Shown here: positions 34,551-46,629 of the stretch, piece after piece
Position numbering within the stretch: the first letter of the stretch is position 1
Layout of the letters: each line of letters starts with the position of its first letter
Origin: Mytilus trossulus
Lineage: Eukaryota; Mollusca; Bivalvia; Mytilida; Mytilidae
Length of the DNA stretch: 64,000 nt
NCBI RefSeq assembly: GCF_036588685.1
Contig: NC_086379.1
Coordinates: forward strand, 73,873,727-73,937,726
Reading direction: 5' to 3'
Position numbers and translations under genes: made by a program
The notes under the pieces: generated by a model
The model's input: the letters and a program-made list of their open reading frames with translations, nothing else
The model's database searches: none
Told to the model about the DNA's origin: nothing

Positions 34551-35744
34551 CTGTAAAAACGGAGAGGGATTTATATCACATCTTAAAACCTGAGATCACG
34601 CCTCGTGGAGTTCCTGTGTATCAGTGTTGTGTATTCTTGTTGTGTTTTGTGAACAGTTGTTTATCTGTTGTTTTTATTTATTTATTTTCAAGCCGTGTCT
34701 TAAAGTTTATTTTTGACTCTTCTCATAAAAATATTGTGACTTGGATGGAGAGTTGCCACTTTGGTACTCATACCATATCTTCTTATAACTTAGTACTCAC
34801 ATCTGTACAAATATCAGAGAATAGAAATAAATTGTTTTGCCACTAAAATCAAAATGAGGTTCTAATTCAAGCATCCAGTCTAGCTTGTAACCATCAACAT
34901 AAATGCAGTTCAACAGACAATGGACATTCAGTTGTTCGATTAAATAAAATCTTCATTGCTTGCATTGCTGCAAAACAAATTATCATGCTAATTTTTTTTA
35001 AAGGTAATAACAAAAATACCGATCTTCAAAGTAAATCAGCAAAGGGTGTCTTTTAAAACCAAACGTTTCACCATACCAAACAATGCAACGACGCAAAAAC
35101 TGTTACATACCCGATATAATACAGACATTTTCTGAAACTATAGATGTAACAAAGAAATGTTAACCTCTATTGAATTGCTGGGTTTTTAATTAATGATATT
35201 TTGTAAAAAGTTCATATTAATTTAGTTTTAAGTTACAATCAATAATGTCACAATAAACTTAAATAAACCACATGTTGCGCTTGTCGATCGCGTAGAATCC
35301 TTGATACATAGTTGGGTAAAATGATTTGAAAATTGTGTTATTTTGTTATATCCTCTTTTTCTTTGTATCATTTCCCACTGTTTTTGCTCTAAATTCTTCA
35401 AAAGAAATAAGTTTCACAGGGCTTTTTTTTTACTCGCATAAATGACACAATTTAGCAGTCCCAAATTATATTTTCAAAAGTCATATACTTAAATACTATG
35501 AAATAAATTTGTATTTGACACTTGTCAAGATCTCTGCTGAGTGCAATTAGAGAGTAGGTCTTATGTACAAGGTATACAAAGAACAAACCGTTTTGATATG
35601 CTAATATTTATATAAACACACATCAGTCTATATCAAAGTAATTCTACATAGCATTGAATTCTGATATTACTTTTATTGATGGATAGTTTAAGATGCGACT
35701 TTTGTTAAAATGAATTCCGAATTTTATTCAATAGTAGTACATAC

Positions 35745-35850
35745 AAGATTTATTTTTCTTGTCGAAGAAGTGGTTAAAGGATTCAGTATACTCTATTATA
35801 GATTTGGTGTGCCACCTAGCGCAGTGTGACGTTGATCAATGTTTAATATT
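35745..35850 (-). pseudogene. Exon 1/promoter relic of copy C
   Basis: Aligns with 45686-45800 of gene A. The donor context AATCTTGTATGTAC keeps GT but differs from CAGGTATG; the TATA box is degraded. Confidence 0.5.
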
Positions 35851-36825
35851 TTTGTATTTAGTCGTGTCGTACAATCTAGCAGCCATGTATAGACAACGGC
35901 ATTCTAGTGGACATATTATAAACATTGTATTGAATCAATTTTAACATCAAACTGCAAGTGAATTCATTAGTGTCTAGAAAGTAACAACCGATGTTGATTA
36001 ATGATATCCATAACTTATCTTTATTCTTTTTGAAATCATCCGTGGTAAAATGATAAAGTTCTTTCGGATGCGACTGTCATACAAGTGAGAGGTTTGTCTA
36101 GCTATAAAACCAAGTTAATTCACCATTTTCTACATACCAAAATGCCTGTATCAATTCAGGAATATGACATTGGTATCCATTTGTTTGATGTTTTTGAGCT
36201 TTTGATTCTGTCATATTCAGTATTTTTGTGATTTAACATTTTTGGAACATTTGTAAGAAAATGTTTTATATGTTTAGCAATAAAAGTCGGATCTAGGATT
36301 GTCAATACTAGAGGTGGCAAGCGTCTTTTTGTTTATGGTTCATAGATTCCTACATAAGATGCCAAAATGGCAAAGTCTCGTCTCAGTTTCTTACGCAGTC
36401 AAAAAGGGTTACTATTAGTTATAGATTTCTAAATTTGTATTTCAATAGAACTTTGCACCAACATCAATATCATAGAAGATCTAAAGTTCATAACCTTTTT
36501 AGCTGTTTCACTAACAGGTGTCATGCAGGAATCATTCACAAAGGGAAACTCGTCATACATGTACACGAAACATTCAATTTCTTCCTTCCGTATATTTAGA
36601 TAATCACTGAATTATAAAAAAAAACCATTTTCATCCTTGTGTAAACCTTAACGATATAAATCACAGACCTAAAAACTCGGTTGATTTGATATATATTTAT
36701 TTATGTACATACCCAATGTAATCAGATTTTACTTTTTTAACAAACAGACAGACACCAGGTATGTAAATACTTGAAATAAGTATGCTGTAACAGATGTGTT
36801 ACGTCTTCATTTCCTTAATTTATTA

Positions 36826-38145
36826 GGGCCCCGCCTTTAGGCGGATCGCCCTATATTGATCAGTCTGTCCGTCCGTCCGTCCGTTTGTCCGTCTGTCCGT
36901 CCATCCGTCCGTCCGTAACACTTTCGTGTCCGCTCCATATCTAGAAAACCATTATGATTTCATACTTAATAATTAAATGATTATTAACCAACACCAGAGG
37001 GTGTGTCATGTTGTATGTACAACTTCCTATGTCAAAGGTCAAGGTAAAAAACTTTGGTTTCAGTTGACAACCCCGTGTCATGTGGTGAAGATCGTGTCCG
37101 CTCCATATCTAGATAACCATTATGATTTCAAAGTTTATACTTGACATCCATTTTAACAACCACCAGAGGGCGTGTCATGATGTATGAACAACTTCCTAGG
37201 TTAAAGGTCAAGGTCAAAAACTTTGGTTTCGAGTTGACAACCCGGTGACCTGTGGTGAAGATCGTGTCCGCTCCATATCTAGATAACCGTAATGATTTCA
37301 AAGTTTATACTTGACATCCATTTTAACCACCACCAGAGGGCGTGTCATGATGTATGTACAACTCTCTAGGTCAAAGGTCAACGTCAAAAAAACTTTGGTT
37401 TCAGTTGACAACCCTGTGTCCTGTGGTGAAGATTGTGTCCGCTCTATATCTTGAGAACCGTTATGATTTTAAATATTATACTTGACATCCATTTTAACCA
37501 ACACCAGAGGGTGTGTCATGATGTACGTACCACTTCTTAGGTCAAAGGTCTGTCTGTCTGTTGGTCTGTCCATCGCCAACAAATTTGATCCACACAATAT
37601 TTTATGAGGACAGCTGTTATTATTTCATACTTTATACCTGACAAACATTTTCAACTTAACATATATATTAACCAACACCAGGGAATGTGTCATAATGTAT
37701 GCTTCCTAGGTCTAAGGTCAGTCTGTCGGTCTGTCCATCCGTTCGTTGTTCTTAACAAATTGTGTCCGCTCTACCTCTCGAGAACCGTTAATATTTCATA
37801 CTTTATACTTGGTGGGTCATAATATATTGAAAGCATAATTCTAAAAATATGTGACAAATATCATTTGGGCAGCACCTTTAAACATATTGTTCAAACATCA
37901 ATCCATATATCCAGAAGTCACCTTAGAGTAGTCAACAATGAGTTCACATCATGCAGTCATATATCACTATTATACTATGAAAGTAAGATGAGAATTTTTA
38001 TCAGTTTTAACTTAAAATCTTAGATTAAAATCACACATGAGACTATGTAATAACTTCAAATAATAATGCTTCATATCAGATTATCCATACAACTTATTAA
38101 CCCCACGTAATGAACAGCGGGGCCCACAGAGATGGCTCCCATCTC
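36826..38145 (+). repeat. Repeat element with ~170-bp tandem core and GGGCCCCGC edges
   Basis: The left edge GGGCCCCGCCTTTAGGCGGA is followed by a TCCGTCCGTCCG run; the right edge reads ACAGCGGGGCCCACAGAGAT. In between, TGTCCGCTCCATATCTAGA starts at 36927, 37095, 37265, 37435 (variant) and 37763 (variant), a period of about 168-170 bp. Each unit includes ACTTGACATCCATTTTAAC and CACCAGAGGGCGTGTCATGA. No coding potential seen. Confidence 0.75.
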
Positions 38146-38662
38146 AATGATATCTAGTTTTTACTATGACGAATATCTTTTTGGTATGCTATTATCTATT
38201 TTGTGTTCCTTCATATTGTGTTTGTTACCTTCATTTGTCTTAATCGATTAATGAGATTTTAACGTCAAAAATTACTGTCGGCTCTTATTATTACACTAGT
38301 TTACTTCCATTCACATTCATAGTCTAGTCCCTTGAATTGAGTAGTTTGGATCTTTTTTGTTTGACTGCAAGCTTTGACATAATTCTGGTATTGGCATTTG
38401 CTGTTGACTGATATTGTCTTTCTTTTTTTTTTATAATGAATTTTCTTTATTGTAACATATAGACTAGCACAACATGTATGAACAAAGGTGTACATAATGG
38501 CATTTTAACACAAAAGAAGTATTATATAATAAAACAACAATTGAATATATATGGTGGTGCAATAGTAGCTTGAAAATAAATAAATATCTTATAACATTAA
38601 AGTCTTACTTGTTCTTGCGATATGCATAAGTGGTGTTTCAATCAAATTTTAACATTTATTAT

Positions 38663-40888
38663 CTATTCTATGATAGGGGCCCAGGGACTCCAGTATTTGC
38701 TATATTCCTCTACAGAGAGGTTTTTAAATGAAATGTATTTTTCTAAATTCAAGTGTTCCTTTAAATAGTTTCTTAAAGCATTTAAATTTGGCAAAACTTC
38801 TTGTAGTTTTGTTCGGTAGATGTAGTATTTTGAAAAAAGAATAATCTTATTTTTAACAAAATTCAATTTAACATTTTCTAAGATACCAAATAAAATAATC
38901 ATAATATTCAAAGGCAGTTTAATATTTGTCATTTCAAAAATCCAAATGTTTAGTGCATGCCAGAGACTGGCGACCATCGGACAGCTCCAAAATAAATGTT
39001 CTATGGTCTCTGGTCCTTCTTTACAAAATGTACACATGTTGTTACTATTTATTTTCATCTTGTAAAGTAGTGAATTAGTTCCCAAAATTCTATGGATAAT
39101 TCTATATTGGAACCAGCTAAGCTTAGTGCTTTTACTATATTTTGTACACGAAGTGTGTATTTTTTTCCAGTTAATACCAGTCATATTAAGATGGTTCTCC
39201 CATTTTTCCTTTGCAGCAAATGTAATATATTTTTCATTCAATATGTTGTACATGTCTTTTGAACCTTTTTTTGATTCAAAAAAGATACTTATGTTAAAAG
39301 GTATTATTGCATGAATTTTTCTCTCGTTTACTTCAATATTTATCGTGTTTAACCACTCATTAAGCGAGTGTGCTATTCCATAATAATGTAAAATATTTGG
39401 CCTAAATTGATATAATTGTTGGAAATTTTGAAATGACATAACTTTGCCCTGGTCATCTAACAAATCTTGCACTGTCCAAATTCCCGCATTTGCCCAGTTT
39501 TTATAGTAGACTCTTGAACCACCAATTTTAAAGTTTTCTACCTCCCATAAAGAATAAGATAGAATTTCATCAATACATCTTGGTTTTCTAATTTGATTAA
39601 GGGTTTTCCAAGCATCAAAAACTTCTTGCCAAAATTTATTTGATGACCTTTTAATAGGCCCAATATAACTTATTTCAATAAAATTTATTTGCTCCACAAT
39701 AGAGACTAATCTCACCCACTTTGAATTCGAATTATACAAACGTCTCACCCATGTAAGTTTTAGTCCCTGTATAAATGCTTTTAAATTTAGCATCTTTAAA
39801 CCACCCTTATAATAATCTTGACATAAAAGATCTCGCTTGACCTTATCTGGTTTATTATCCCAGATAAAAGCATACATTTTATTTGTTAAATTAAGTAACA
39901 TATTCTCATCTGGACTATGGATAGATAGAAACAGATGATTTAATTTAGCTATGACCAAAGTTTTTAAAATGGTAATCTTTCCAAAGGGGGTGAGATACTG
40001 TTTTGACCATTTTTTCAAAGTATTGTCTATATTATCTAAAACTGGCCTATAATTTAAATTAATCATTCTATCTAGGTCGACTGAAAAAGTAATTCCAAGT
40101 AGTTTAAATGTACTGGAGCCCCATTTCAATCCCCACTTTACACAAATTTGATCCTGACTATGTTTTTTGCTACCTATCCAAATAACACTTGTTTTTTCTA
40201 TATTTATCTTAAGTCCCGAGATTTCAGCATACAATTGGAGAACACGAAGAGATGCATCGAGCGATTCTGGCGAGCCATCTAATATCAAGGATGTATCATC
40301 TGCATATTGAGAAAGTACAAACTCTGTATCATCTATAGTAATACCCTTTATCTCCCTACTATTTCTTACCAAAATGCCTAATATTTCTGCACATAGCAAG
40401 AAAATATAAGGGGATAAAGGATCTCCCTGTCTACAGCCTCTCTCTATAGTGAAGAATTCTGACAGACAGCAGTTTTGTGTCACCGCAGCTGTTATATTGT
40501 TATAGAAGGTTTTAATCCAGGATATAACAGATTCACCAAAATTAAAATATCTTAATGTATCATAAAGAAATGACCAAGATATGGAATCAAATGCCTTCTC
40601 AAAATCAATCAGCAGGAGAATTCCTGGAATATTATTTTCTTCAGTAAAATGTAGAATATCATATATCAATCGACAATTTTCGCCTATATATCTACCTGGA
40701 ACAAAACCAGTTTGATCCGAGCTTATTAATTTTGACAAAACAGATTTTATTATCTCTGCTATACAGCTTGATGCCAATTTATATGTAGAATTAAGTAAAG
40801 TAATAGGTCTCCAATTTTTAAGAAATTGTTTTGGTTTACCATCTTTTGGAATACATGTAATCACTCCCTGCCTCTGGGTGACAGACAT
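38663..40888 (-). pseudogene. LINE ORF2, RT and C-terminal part
   Basis: 741 codons in frame with the fragment upstream (40955-41929), separated from it only by one stop; the ATG is an arbitrary start. Reverse transcriptase motifs are clear: RPITLLNSTYK (about 27-37), LLIDFEKAFDSISW (about 92-105, first catalytic Asp), FTIERGCRQGDPLSPYIF (about 146-163) and the catalytic YADD at 195-198. After the RT comes a long connector and, near residue 640, CTFCKEGPETIEHLFWSC, the CCHC-like motif typical of L1/Tx1-type ORF2 C-termini. The protein would reverse transcribe the element's RNA at the nicked target. The frame is open to its end, suggesting a fairly recent insertion. Confidence 0.9.
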
Positions 40889-40954
40889 TTGGCCCTTCCC
40901 ATACCCAAAATTTATAGATCTAAGGACAAATTTACCAATATCAATCCAAAAAAA

Positions 40955-41929
40955 TTAAAAAAATTCTGCAGTGTAACCATCAGATCCAGGACTTTTATTA
41001 TTTTTCATCCTCTTTAATGCTGCAGTTAATTCAGAAAAAATAATATTTCCCTCCAATAATTGCTTTTCATCCTCGCTAAGCTTTGGTATCTCGTCATAAC
41101 AACATTCCCGTGTTAAATAAACCTTTTTTAAACAATCTTGTTTTCTATAAAGTTTTTCATAAAACACCTTTGTCTGATTTAAGATTTCTTTTTGTTCCTC
41201 CACTATAACACCATTTTCTAAAGTAAGTTTTTGAATAGTCTTATTAATATAATTTCTAGTCTCTAGATTTAAAAAAAAATTAGTAGGTTTTTCTCCTTCT
41301 TCAATCCACTGACTTCTTGACCTAACATATTGTCCCTGAACCTTCTTTTGTCTATACATTTTAAGTTCTGCTTTTTTCTGATCAATCTCTTCCAGATTTT
41401 CTACTGTTAGAGCATTTTCTTCTAATTGTTTTAATTTTGAAATAATTTCATTTTCAATTTTTATACCCGCCTTTTTTTTATAAGAGGCATATGAAATAGT
41501 TTTGCCACGTATTTCTGTGAGTAGAGTTTCTAAAAATAACTGGTCATCAACAGTAAATTCAATTTCAGAGTTGTCAATATTTTGTAAATTTTCATCTCTA
41601 TATATCTTGACGGCATATTGTTCTTTTACTATATTTATGAGGTTTTTTATCTCTTTAACATAGTCAGTATCATGAAGAAGAGAATTATTAAACTTCCAAA
41701 GGCCTCTGCCTTTTATAAATTCATTAATCTTGAAAGAAAAGACCACAGGTGAATGATCAGACCTGTAACTATTATCAATTTTAACATCATTAACAAAGTG
41801 AAAAATATTATCAGAAATCAGAAAAAAATCTAAACGAGATTGTTTAAAGGTTTTTTTTTTCCTCCAAGTAAATCTTTTCAGATTGAGGTATAATTCTCTA
41901 AATGGATCAACTAGATTAAAGTCTTCCAT
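40955..41929 (-). pseudogene. LINE ORF2, end of endonuclease and linker to RT
   Basis: 324 codons. It begins inside the endonuclease: RLDFFLIS and YRSDHSPVVFSF carry the conserved Asp and the SDH catalytic motif of APE-type nucleases. A charged coiled-coil-like linker follows (repeated EIRGK, KLKQLEENA, KKAELK), then MKNNKSPGSDGYTAEFF, the usual start of the RT domain (KSPGxDG). It ends at a TAA at 40955-40957; reading through, the next residues continue the expected FFWID and join ORF 38663-40888 in the same frame. Confidence 0.85.
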
Positions 41930-42465
41930 TAGCTGTAATACTTTTTCTCTAGACTTTGGGTTGTTGATATTACATAATTATGGGTATCAAGATTAAAACT
42001 TTGAATGAGGTTAAAATCTCCACAAAGAATACAAGATTGGTTATCAAATTCCTCAATAATGTCAGCCACCTTTTGATAAAAGCAAGGAGTGTCTACATTT
42101 GGCCCATAAATATTTACTAAAGTAATTCTTTGTTCTTCAATTGTAATGTCCAATCCAAGAAGATTTCCACCCTCGTCTTTTTTAACTTTGTGAATTTGAA
42201 GATCAAAGTTTTCATTAAAAAAGATGGCCACCCCTCTCTGATTGGATGTAAATGAATTGAAAAGGCATTCTCCCTTCCACTGATTTTTAATATTTAATTC
42301 ATCTTGTTCTGTAAAATGTGTGTCCTGAAGACAATATACATTAAAATTCTTCGACTTTAAATAGTTCAAAACATCTCTCCGTTTCTCCTTTGTATACAGA
42401 CCTTGACAATTATAAGAAATTATTTTAAGAATATCACCCTTCATGCATGCGTTTAGCTTTATCAA
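41929..42465 (-). pseudogene. LINE ORF2, N-terminal APE endonuclease
   Basis: 178 codons. Motifs: ISYNCQGL (about 16-23, metal-binding Asn), CLQDTHF (about 45-51, where many L1 nucleases have QET, so Asp stands in for Glu), RGVAIFF, LVNIYGPN and LCGDFNLI. The frame then leaves the conserved sequence after NLDTHNYV; in the next frame NINNPKSREKVLQLMEDF continues the protein, so a one-base indel lies at about 41968-41976. The start codon follows shortly after a stop; the true 5' end is uncertain. Confidence 0.85.
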
Positions 42466-42470
42466 TATTT

Positions 42471-43916
42471 ATAACTCTAATGATTAGTGAGTATACATAA
42501 ATATACCATGAAATTTGTGAAATCAAGTGACTTTTAAAGTTCTTTTCCTTTTAAACTGTATAGTTTTTCCAGATCTGTGAAACCTTAAGACATATTTGTA
42601 ATTTACAATAAATACATATATAAGAAAACATAAAATACAATAGCAAGACAAAGTCCAACATTAAAATCAAATACTAAATTTGCACTCTGAGACATTCACT
42701 GTTGTTGTATAGGATAGTCACTCTAAATGGTCTATGGGAGAAAACTCAGAAGAAATTTCAATAAATACATTGGATTCAGATGGAAATTTAATTTGAGCAC
42801 CCAACAGTGAATATCTGTATAGTTCATGTTATGTACATATTTTGAAAGATTATTTCATTCCTATAATTTCATATTACATTTAATTTTCTTACTGTCATTC
42901 TTTCGAACACACACGGATACTTTTCCATTATATGTGGTTATGGCAAAAAAGAAAAGATCACACAAGAAGCACAAGTATACAAATGTCCATTGTTCTGCCT
43001 TCAAATCTGATCCAGTCAGATTTGTCAATAGTTTTATCATAAGATGTTGTCTTTATAACGCTTCATTCATTTTGAAAAACAGTTTTAGTTAAATGAACTA
43101 TTAGATGCATTCTAAATAAGCCTATTATGTACAATATTTCAAGACTGTCAGAGTTGTTCAATTGACTACATATAGATATTGGAATTTCCATGTTTGTCCT
43201 TTGTATTTATGTATTAAAACTCCCAAGTCAAATACACAGATTTATATAATCCTATGTCTATTTAAGAAGGCAGAGATGTTTTATACTCAATATATCTCTG
43301 ATACATTTGTACCATTAAAGATCAATATTCTTTATGATATTATGAGGTGCAGTTGTAAATATATAAGATTTATCTAAATATTAATATTTCTTGCTTCAAA
43401 GAACAGTGCGTAATTGAGAGATGATTTCAAAAAATTAAAAACTCTGACTGACTTCAAATGTAGTGTCACTATATACATGTAGCAAAACTTTTGTATCACA
43501 GTGTAAATCAAATTAACGCATGATCAATATATCTTGAAAACTAACAAAACTATCTAACAGTCAAACACAGACTGCACATTCTGAGTGTGTGTATGCATAT
43601 CTTATTAATGAGTAAGTTTCAGCAAAAATTGTGTAAAACTTACTACAGTAAAGTCATTTCATTATAATGTACATGTACCATAAACACAACCAAGGAAAGA
43701 TAATTTTAAACAAGCGTCTCATTCTTAAATATGAAATAAACATCACTTTAAAAGTGGTCTGTACTTTACATATTCTAACTTCAACTCATTTGTGTCAGTC
43801 TGTATTTGATAAAATAAAGTAAAGCATATAGCAACCACAGCATTAAGCACATTATAGCAGTTCAGAATAAAAGTAAATAACTAGCATAATATTGTCTTTC
43901 TTGGTAAAAAAAAAAA
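42471..43916. other. Stretch without recognised features
   Basis: AT-rich, with short unsupported frames. May include remnants of the LINE 5' region, but nothing is readable. Confidence 0.35.
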
Positions 43917-44280
43917 GGCAACAGTAGTATACCGCTGTTTGAAATTCATAAATCGATAGAGAAAAAAACAAATCCGGGTAATAAACTAAAACTGAGGGAA
44001 ACATATCAAATATAAGAGAACTGCGACACAACAGAAACCCAACATTAAAATGAAACACGCACAGAAACGAACTATAGTATAACAATGGCCATTTTCCTGA
44101 CTTGGTACAGGGCATTAAAATGACAACATTACCTAACAGGGCTACAATAAATAAATAGGAGAAAATATAGGACAGAGAACCAAACGAATGATAGCCAACA
44201 AAAGGTACCAGGTTAAAAAAAATACTAGTAAAGACGTGTACCTTGTCTTGGCAGTTACTTAGCGGTATACTACTTTTGCC
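43917..44280. mobile_element. Complete R5 TIR element, 364 bp
   Basis: Left GGCAACAGTAGTATACCGCT and right AGCGGTATACTACTTTTGCC are 20-bp inverted repeats with one mismatch. It is the only copy in the window with both ends; fragments lie at 22114-22220 and 24966-25170. It sits just downstream (minus strand) of the small-protein gene at 44664-45798. Confidence 0.8.
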
Positions 44281-44596
44281 TTTATTTATTGTTCACTTAT
44301 TTAAGAACAAATGATAAACTGAGGCAACAGTTTTTCAATTACACAATTATTTTTTTTTCGGAAATGAAAATGACTTAAAATAAGTTTGAAGTTTATACTA
44401 AGTTAATAGTTATCCAAACACGTAAAATCAACTCTAAAATACGAAATCTAACATATGTTCAAACAAGATATGTTCAAAACAGACAGTAGAATAGACTTTA
44501 GTAGCACTTGGACAGTAAGATCTTACATTACAACACCACGTTGCATCGCAGTGTTTTACACACGAAATCAGGTAGATAAAGTTAATCTAAAATATT

Positions 44597-44602
44597 TTTA
44601 TT
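44597..44602 (-). promoter_or_regulatory. Polyadenylation signal of the 61-residue gene
   Basis: AATAAA on the minus strand 62 bp after the stop codon, in CAATAAAAATATT context. Its closeness to the ORF supports a compact transcript. Confidence 0.5.
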
Positions 44603-44663
44603 GAACAAATTCTGAAACAGTACGTGTCTCGCATAGATTTACATAACAAAATGCGTGAAAAAA

Positions 44664-44849
44664 TCAGGTTTTTTTCGATCCCTTATGTTCCTCATTGTTT
44701 GGATTCAGTTGCTTTCCATGGTTGTCAAGGTCGGGCTTAGTCCCGGTTCCAGTATAACCAGCCTGATGTCCTTCAAATTTAGTGCTTGTTGGATTACACT
44801 GTGCTGACTTGTTGTCGTTACTAGCTTGTTCTTGACCTCTTCCAGACAT
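44664..44849 (-). CDS. Unrecognised hydrophilic 61-residue protein
   Basis: The ORF starts at an ATG seven bases after a good acceptor (TTTTTTACAG at 44857-44866) and ends at TGA 44664-44666. The product begins MSGRGQEQASNDNKSAQCNP and is rich in Gly, Asn, Lys, Thr and Asp, with one Cys, no hydrophobic segment and no signal peptide; it is probably intrinsically disordered and intracellular. I do not recognise the family. Supporting the model are a TATA box and non-coding exon 1 with donor at 45685, an 829-bp intron, AATAAA 62 bp downstream, and three related but broken copies at 29170, 34375 and 51472. A minimal TATA promoter plus one small coding exon and local duplication recall inducible gene families, but that is speculation. 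Confidence 0.5.
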   Translation of the reverse strand: MSGRGQEQASNDNKSAQCNPTSTKFEGHQAGYTGTGTKPDLDNHGKQLNPNNEEHKGSKKT

Positions 44850-45685
44850 GTTTCTACTGTAAAAAATAAATACGATTTCAGGTAAGAGACTAGCAGGCAC
44901 TGGTATTTCGAATTTTCAAATAAGCATAACACAGAAATTTCAATGTTTTGCTTTATACAATCAACGTTTACATTTATGTAAAGCATCAAGTGAAGTTGCA
45001 TGCCATCAACAAAAATCAATGCAATCCAATGGACAGTATTTAAATGCATTCATTTCATAGCTTAAATACTGTTTTACTTACTACAAATTAACCCTACAAT
45101 CCATTTGAAAATATGCAAATTATACATTTGTTTTCTTATTGTGTATTAAAAATTGCGGGTATTATGAAAACATGTATTTATAATTTGTACAAAGGATGCA
45201 ATAGCACATTATTATAAACGCACATACTACGTTAATCGATCGCTTATATTTCATTAAACATGGTGCATTTTCTGAAAATTTGGTTGTACAATGTATATTA
45301 CATTCTTTTGTATTCAATTTCGTATTTTAAATGTCCCAGATTTATTATTACAATACACTTGATTTTTGTTTCGTTCGGTGTAAAGAACTATATTTTTTTA
45401 TATCTGTTTCTGACCTTTGAATTGATACAATAACTAAATATGCCAAATGTCTCAGGTTTAAGGATTCGGACTGATGCTTTAAACGAAATTGTGGTCTATT
45501 GTATATATCATGTACATAGAACAAATCTTTTAGATATAACTATGTAAAGATAATCAAATGTGAGTCTGTTACCTATGTTAATCTATGCTATTTTAAATTA
45601 TTATACACGTTTCATGAATATATATTTGAAGACGAGCATATTGTGTAAATGAATAATACAAATATATCCAATAGTACGTACATAC

Positions 45686-45766
45686 CTGATTCTGTCTTGT
45701 GGTTGAAAAAGTAGTGAGATATTTCTGTATGCTTGGTTAGAACGTAAGCGTGTCAAATAGTTCAGT
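45686..45766 (-). other. Non-coding exon 1 of the 61-residue gene (predicted)
   Basis: The low end is fixed by the donor AATCAG|GTATGT (GT at 45685-45684); the high end is estimated about 28 bp from the TATA box. The predicted exon contains no ATG, so translation would start in exon 2. Homologous relics exist at 30755-30860 and 35745-35850. Confidence 0.45.
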
Positions 45767-45792
45767 GCGACGCAGATATGTCTGTAGTAAGC

Positions 45793-45798
45793 TTTATA
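45793..45798 (-). promoter_or_regulatory. TATA box of the 61-residue gene
   Basis: TATAAA in GACTATAAAGCTTAC context on the minus strand, preceded by CTAGATAGTACGACCCGACT, a block conserved in copies B and C (there CTAGATAGTACGACACGACT and CTAGATTGTACGACACGACT). In B and C the TATA itself has decayed, which fits their broken coding exons. Confidence 0.5.
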
Positions 45799-46629
45799 GT
45801 CGGGTCGTACTATCTAGAAGATATGTAAACTACGGTTTTTGATTGGACCGTTTACATTTCCTTGCATCAACTTTGACAACCACTTTGTAAGAGGTATTTT
45901 TTTTTTCAATTTCTGAAAAACATATGTATTAATATCTAGGAAATTGCATGTCTATAACGATTAATACTGCTATAACTTACCTGTGGTATATTGGATTCCT
46001 CCGTTAAATTATGACACAGTTCTATTTTTTATGATTCGGAACCTTTGTCTGAAAATTTTCAATATCTAAAAATAAAATATTTTCATCAATGTGCAAATAT
46101 GGAAGAGGTGAACGAAGGGTTGTTGTTAGCTTAAGATGACAATCATGTTTCGTAAATACAATTATTACTGATTTTAGCATCATTGCATGGTATAAAAAAA
46201 TACTTTACACGGCCATTGAGTGTTACTATTTATAACAGTCCTTTCACCATGTTTCTCAAATCAATTTTGTAATAGGTGTAATGCAGAGAAACTGAAATAA
46301 ATAAGGGAAATCGTCAGACACTATACTTGAAACATTCAACATATTGCCTACGCAAATTTGACCACTTAAATTACGAAAAATTATTTTTCATATATTTTTG
46401 TACCTTAACGGAACAAATTAGAGACCTTAAACCTTTGTCATATCTTATGTATGTATTTGTTTTTGGTTGTTTTTTTTTGTTTGTTTTTTTTACAGTTTGC
46501 TATATTCAATATCAGTACCAATTCAAGTTCCGCATAAACGATAATGAGGGAAAGGGGTGCTTCGACGATTTCAAGAAAAGAACCCCAATCATTATGATAA
46601 ATTTAATAAATCGACTTAGACATATTTGA

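Larger units (their letters stand above)
31750..36740. repeat. Duplicated segment C of the small-gene cluster
   Basis: Direct duplicate of B. It lacks the block corresponding to 23790-27585 of B; at the junction (about 33000) repeat R6 has lost its first tens of bases, which points to deletion in C rather than insertion in B. A second deletion of about 280 bp (at about 33540) removed the left end of the TTAA-flanked MITE. Confidence 0.8.
38423..42470 (-). mobile_element. L1/Tx1-like LINE, ORF2 with two lesions, A-tail
   Basis: Minus-strand non-LTR retrotransposon. Domain order is APE-type endonuclease, reverse transcriptase, then a C-terminal CCHC-like motif, followed by AATAAA (38446-38451) and an A10 tail (38423-38432 on this strand). 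No ORF1 (gag-like) frame is recognisable upstream of 42465, so the element is 5' truncated or lacks ORF1. Relative to an intact ORF2 it carries one frameshift near 41972 and one in-frame stop at 40955-40957. It separates segments C and A of the small-gene cluster. No target-site duplication was found because the 5' boundary is unclear. Confidence 0.9.
44470..46460. repeat. Diverged segment A of the small-gene cluster
   Basis: Diffuse homology to B and C over about 2 kb: AGACTTTAGTAGCACTTGGACAG at the left, the exon regions, and CGAAACATTCAACAT through GAGACCTTAAACCTTTGTC at the right (B has ACGAAACATTTAACTTCTTC and AGACCTTAAACCTCTGTTA). Much more diverged from B, C and D than these are from each other. 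Confidence 0.65.

Noticed and set aside
36826..38145. CRISPR-like regularly spaced repeats
   Set aside because: The ~170-bp units are contiguous tandem repeats without unique spacers, in an animal genome context.
44705..45049. 114-codon minus-strand frame overlapping the 61-residue ORF
   Set aside because: It runs through the predicted intron and acceptor in another frame; the shorter spliced ORF has better signals.
46327..46629. 100-codon plus-strand frame
   Set aside because: Low-complexity F/Y-rich product from AT-rich DNA; no splice or promoter support.
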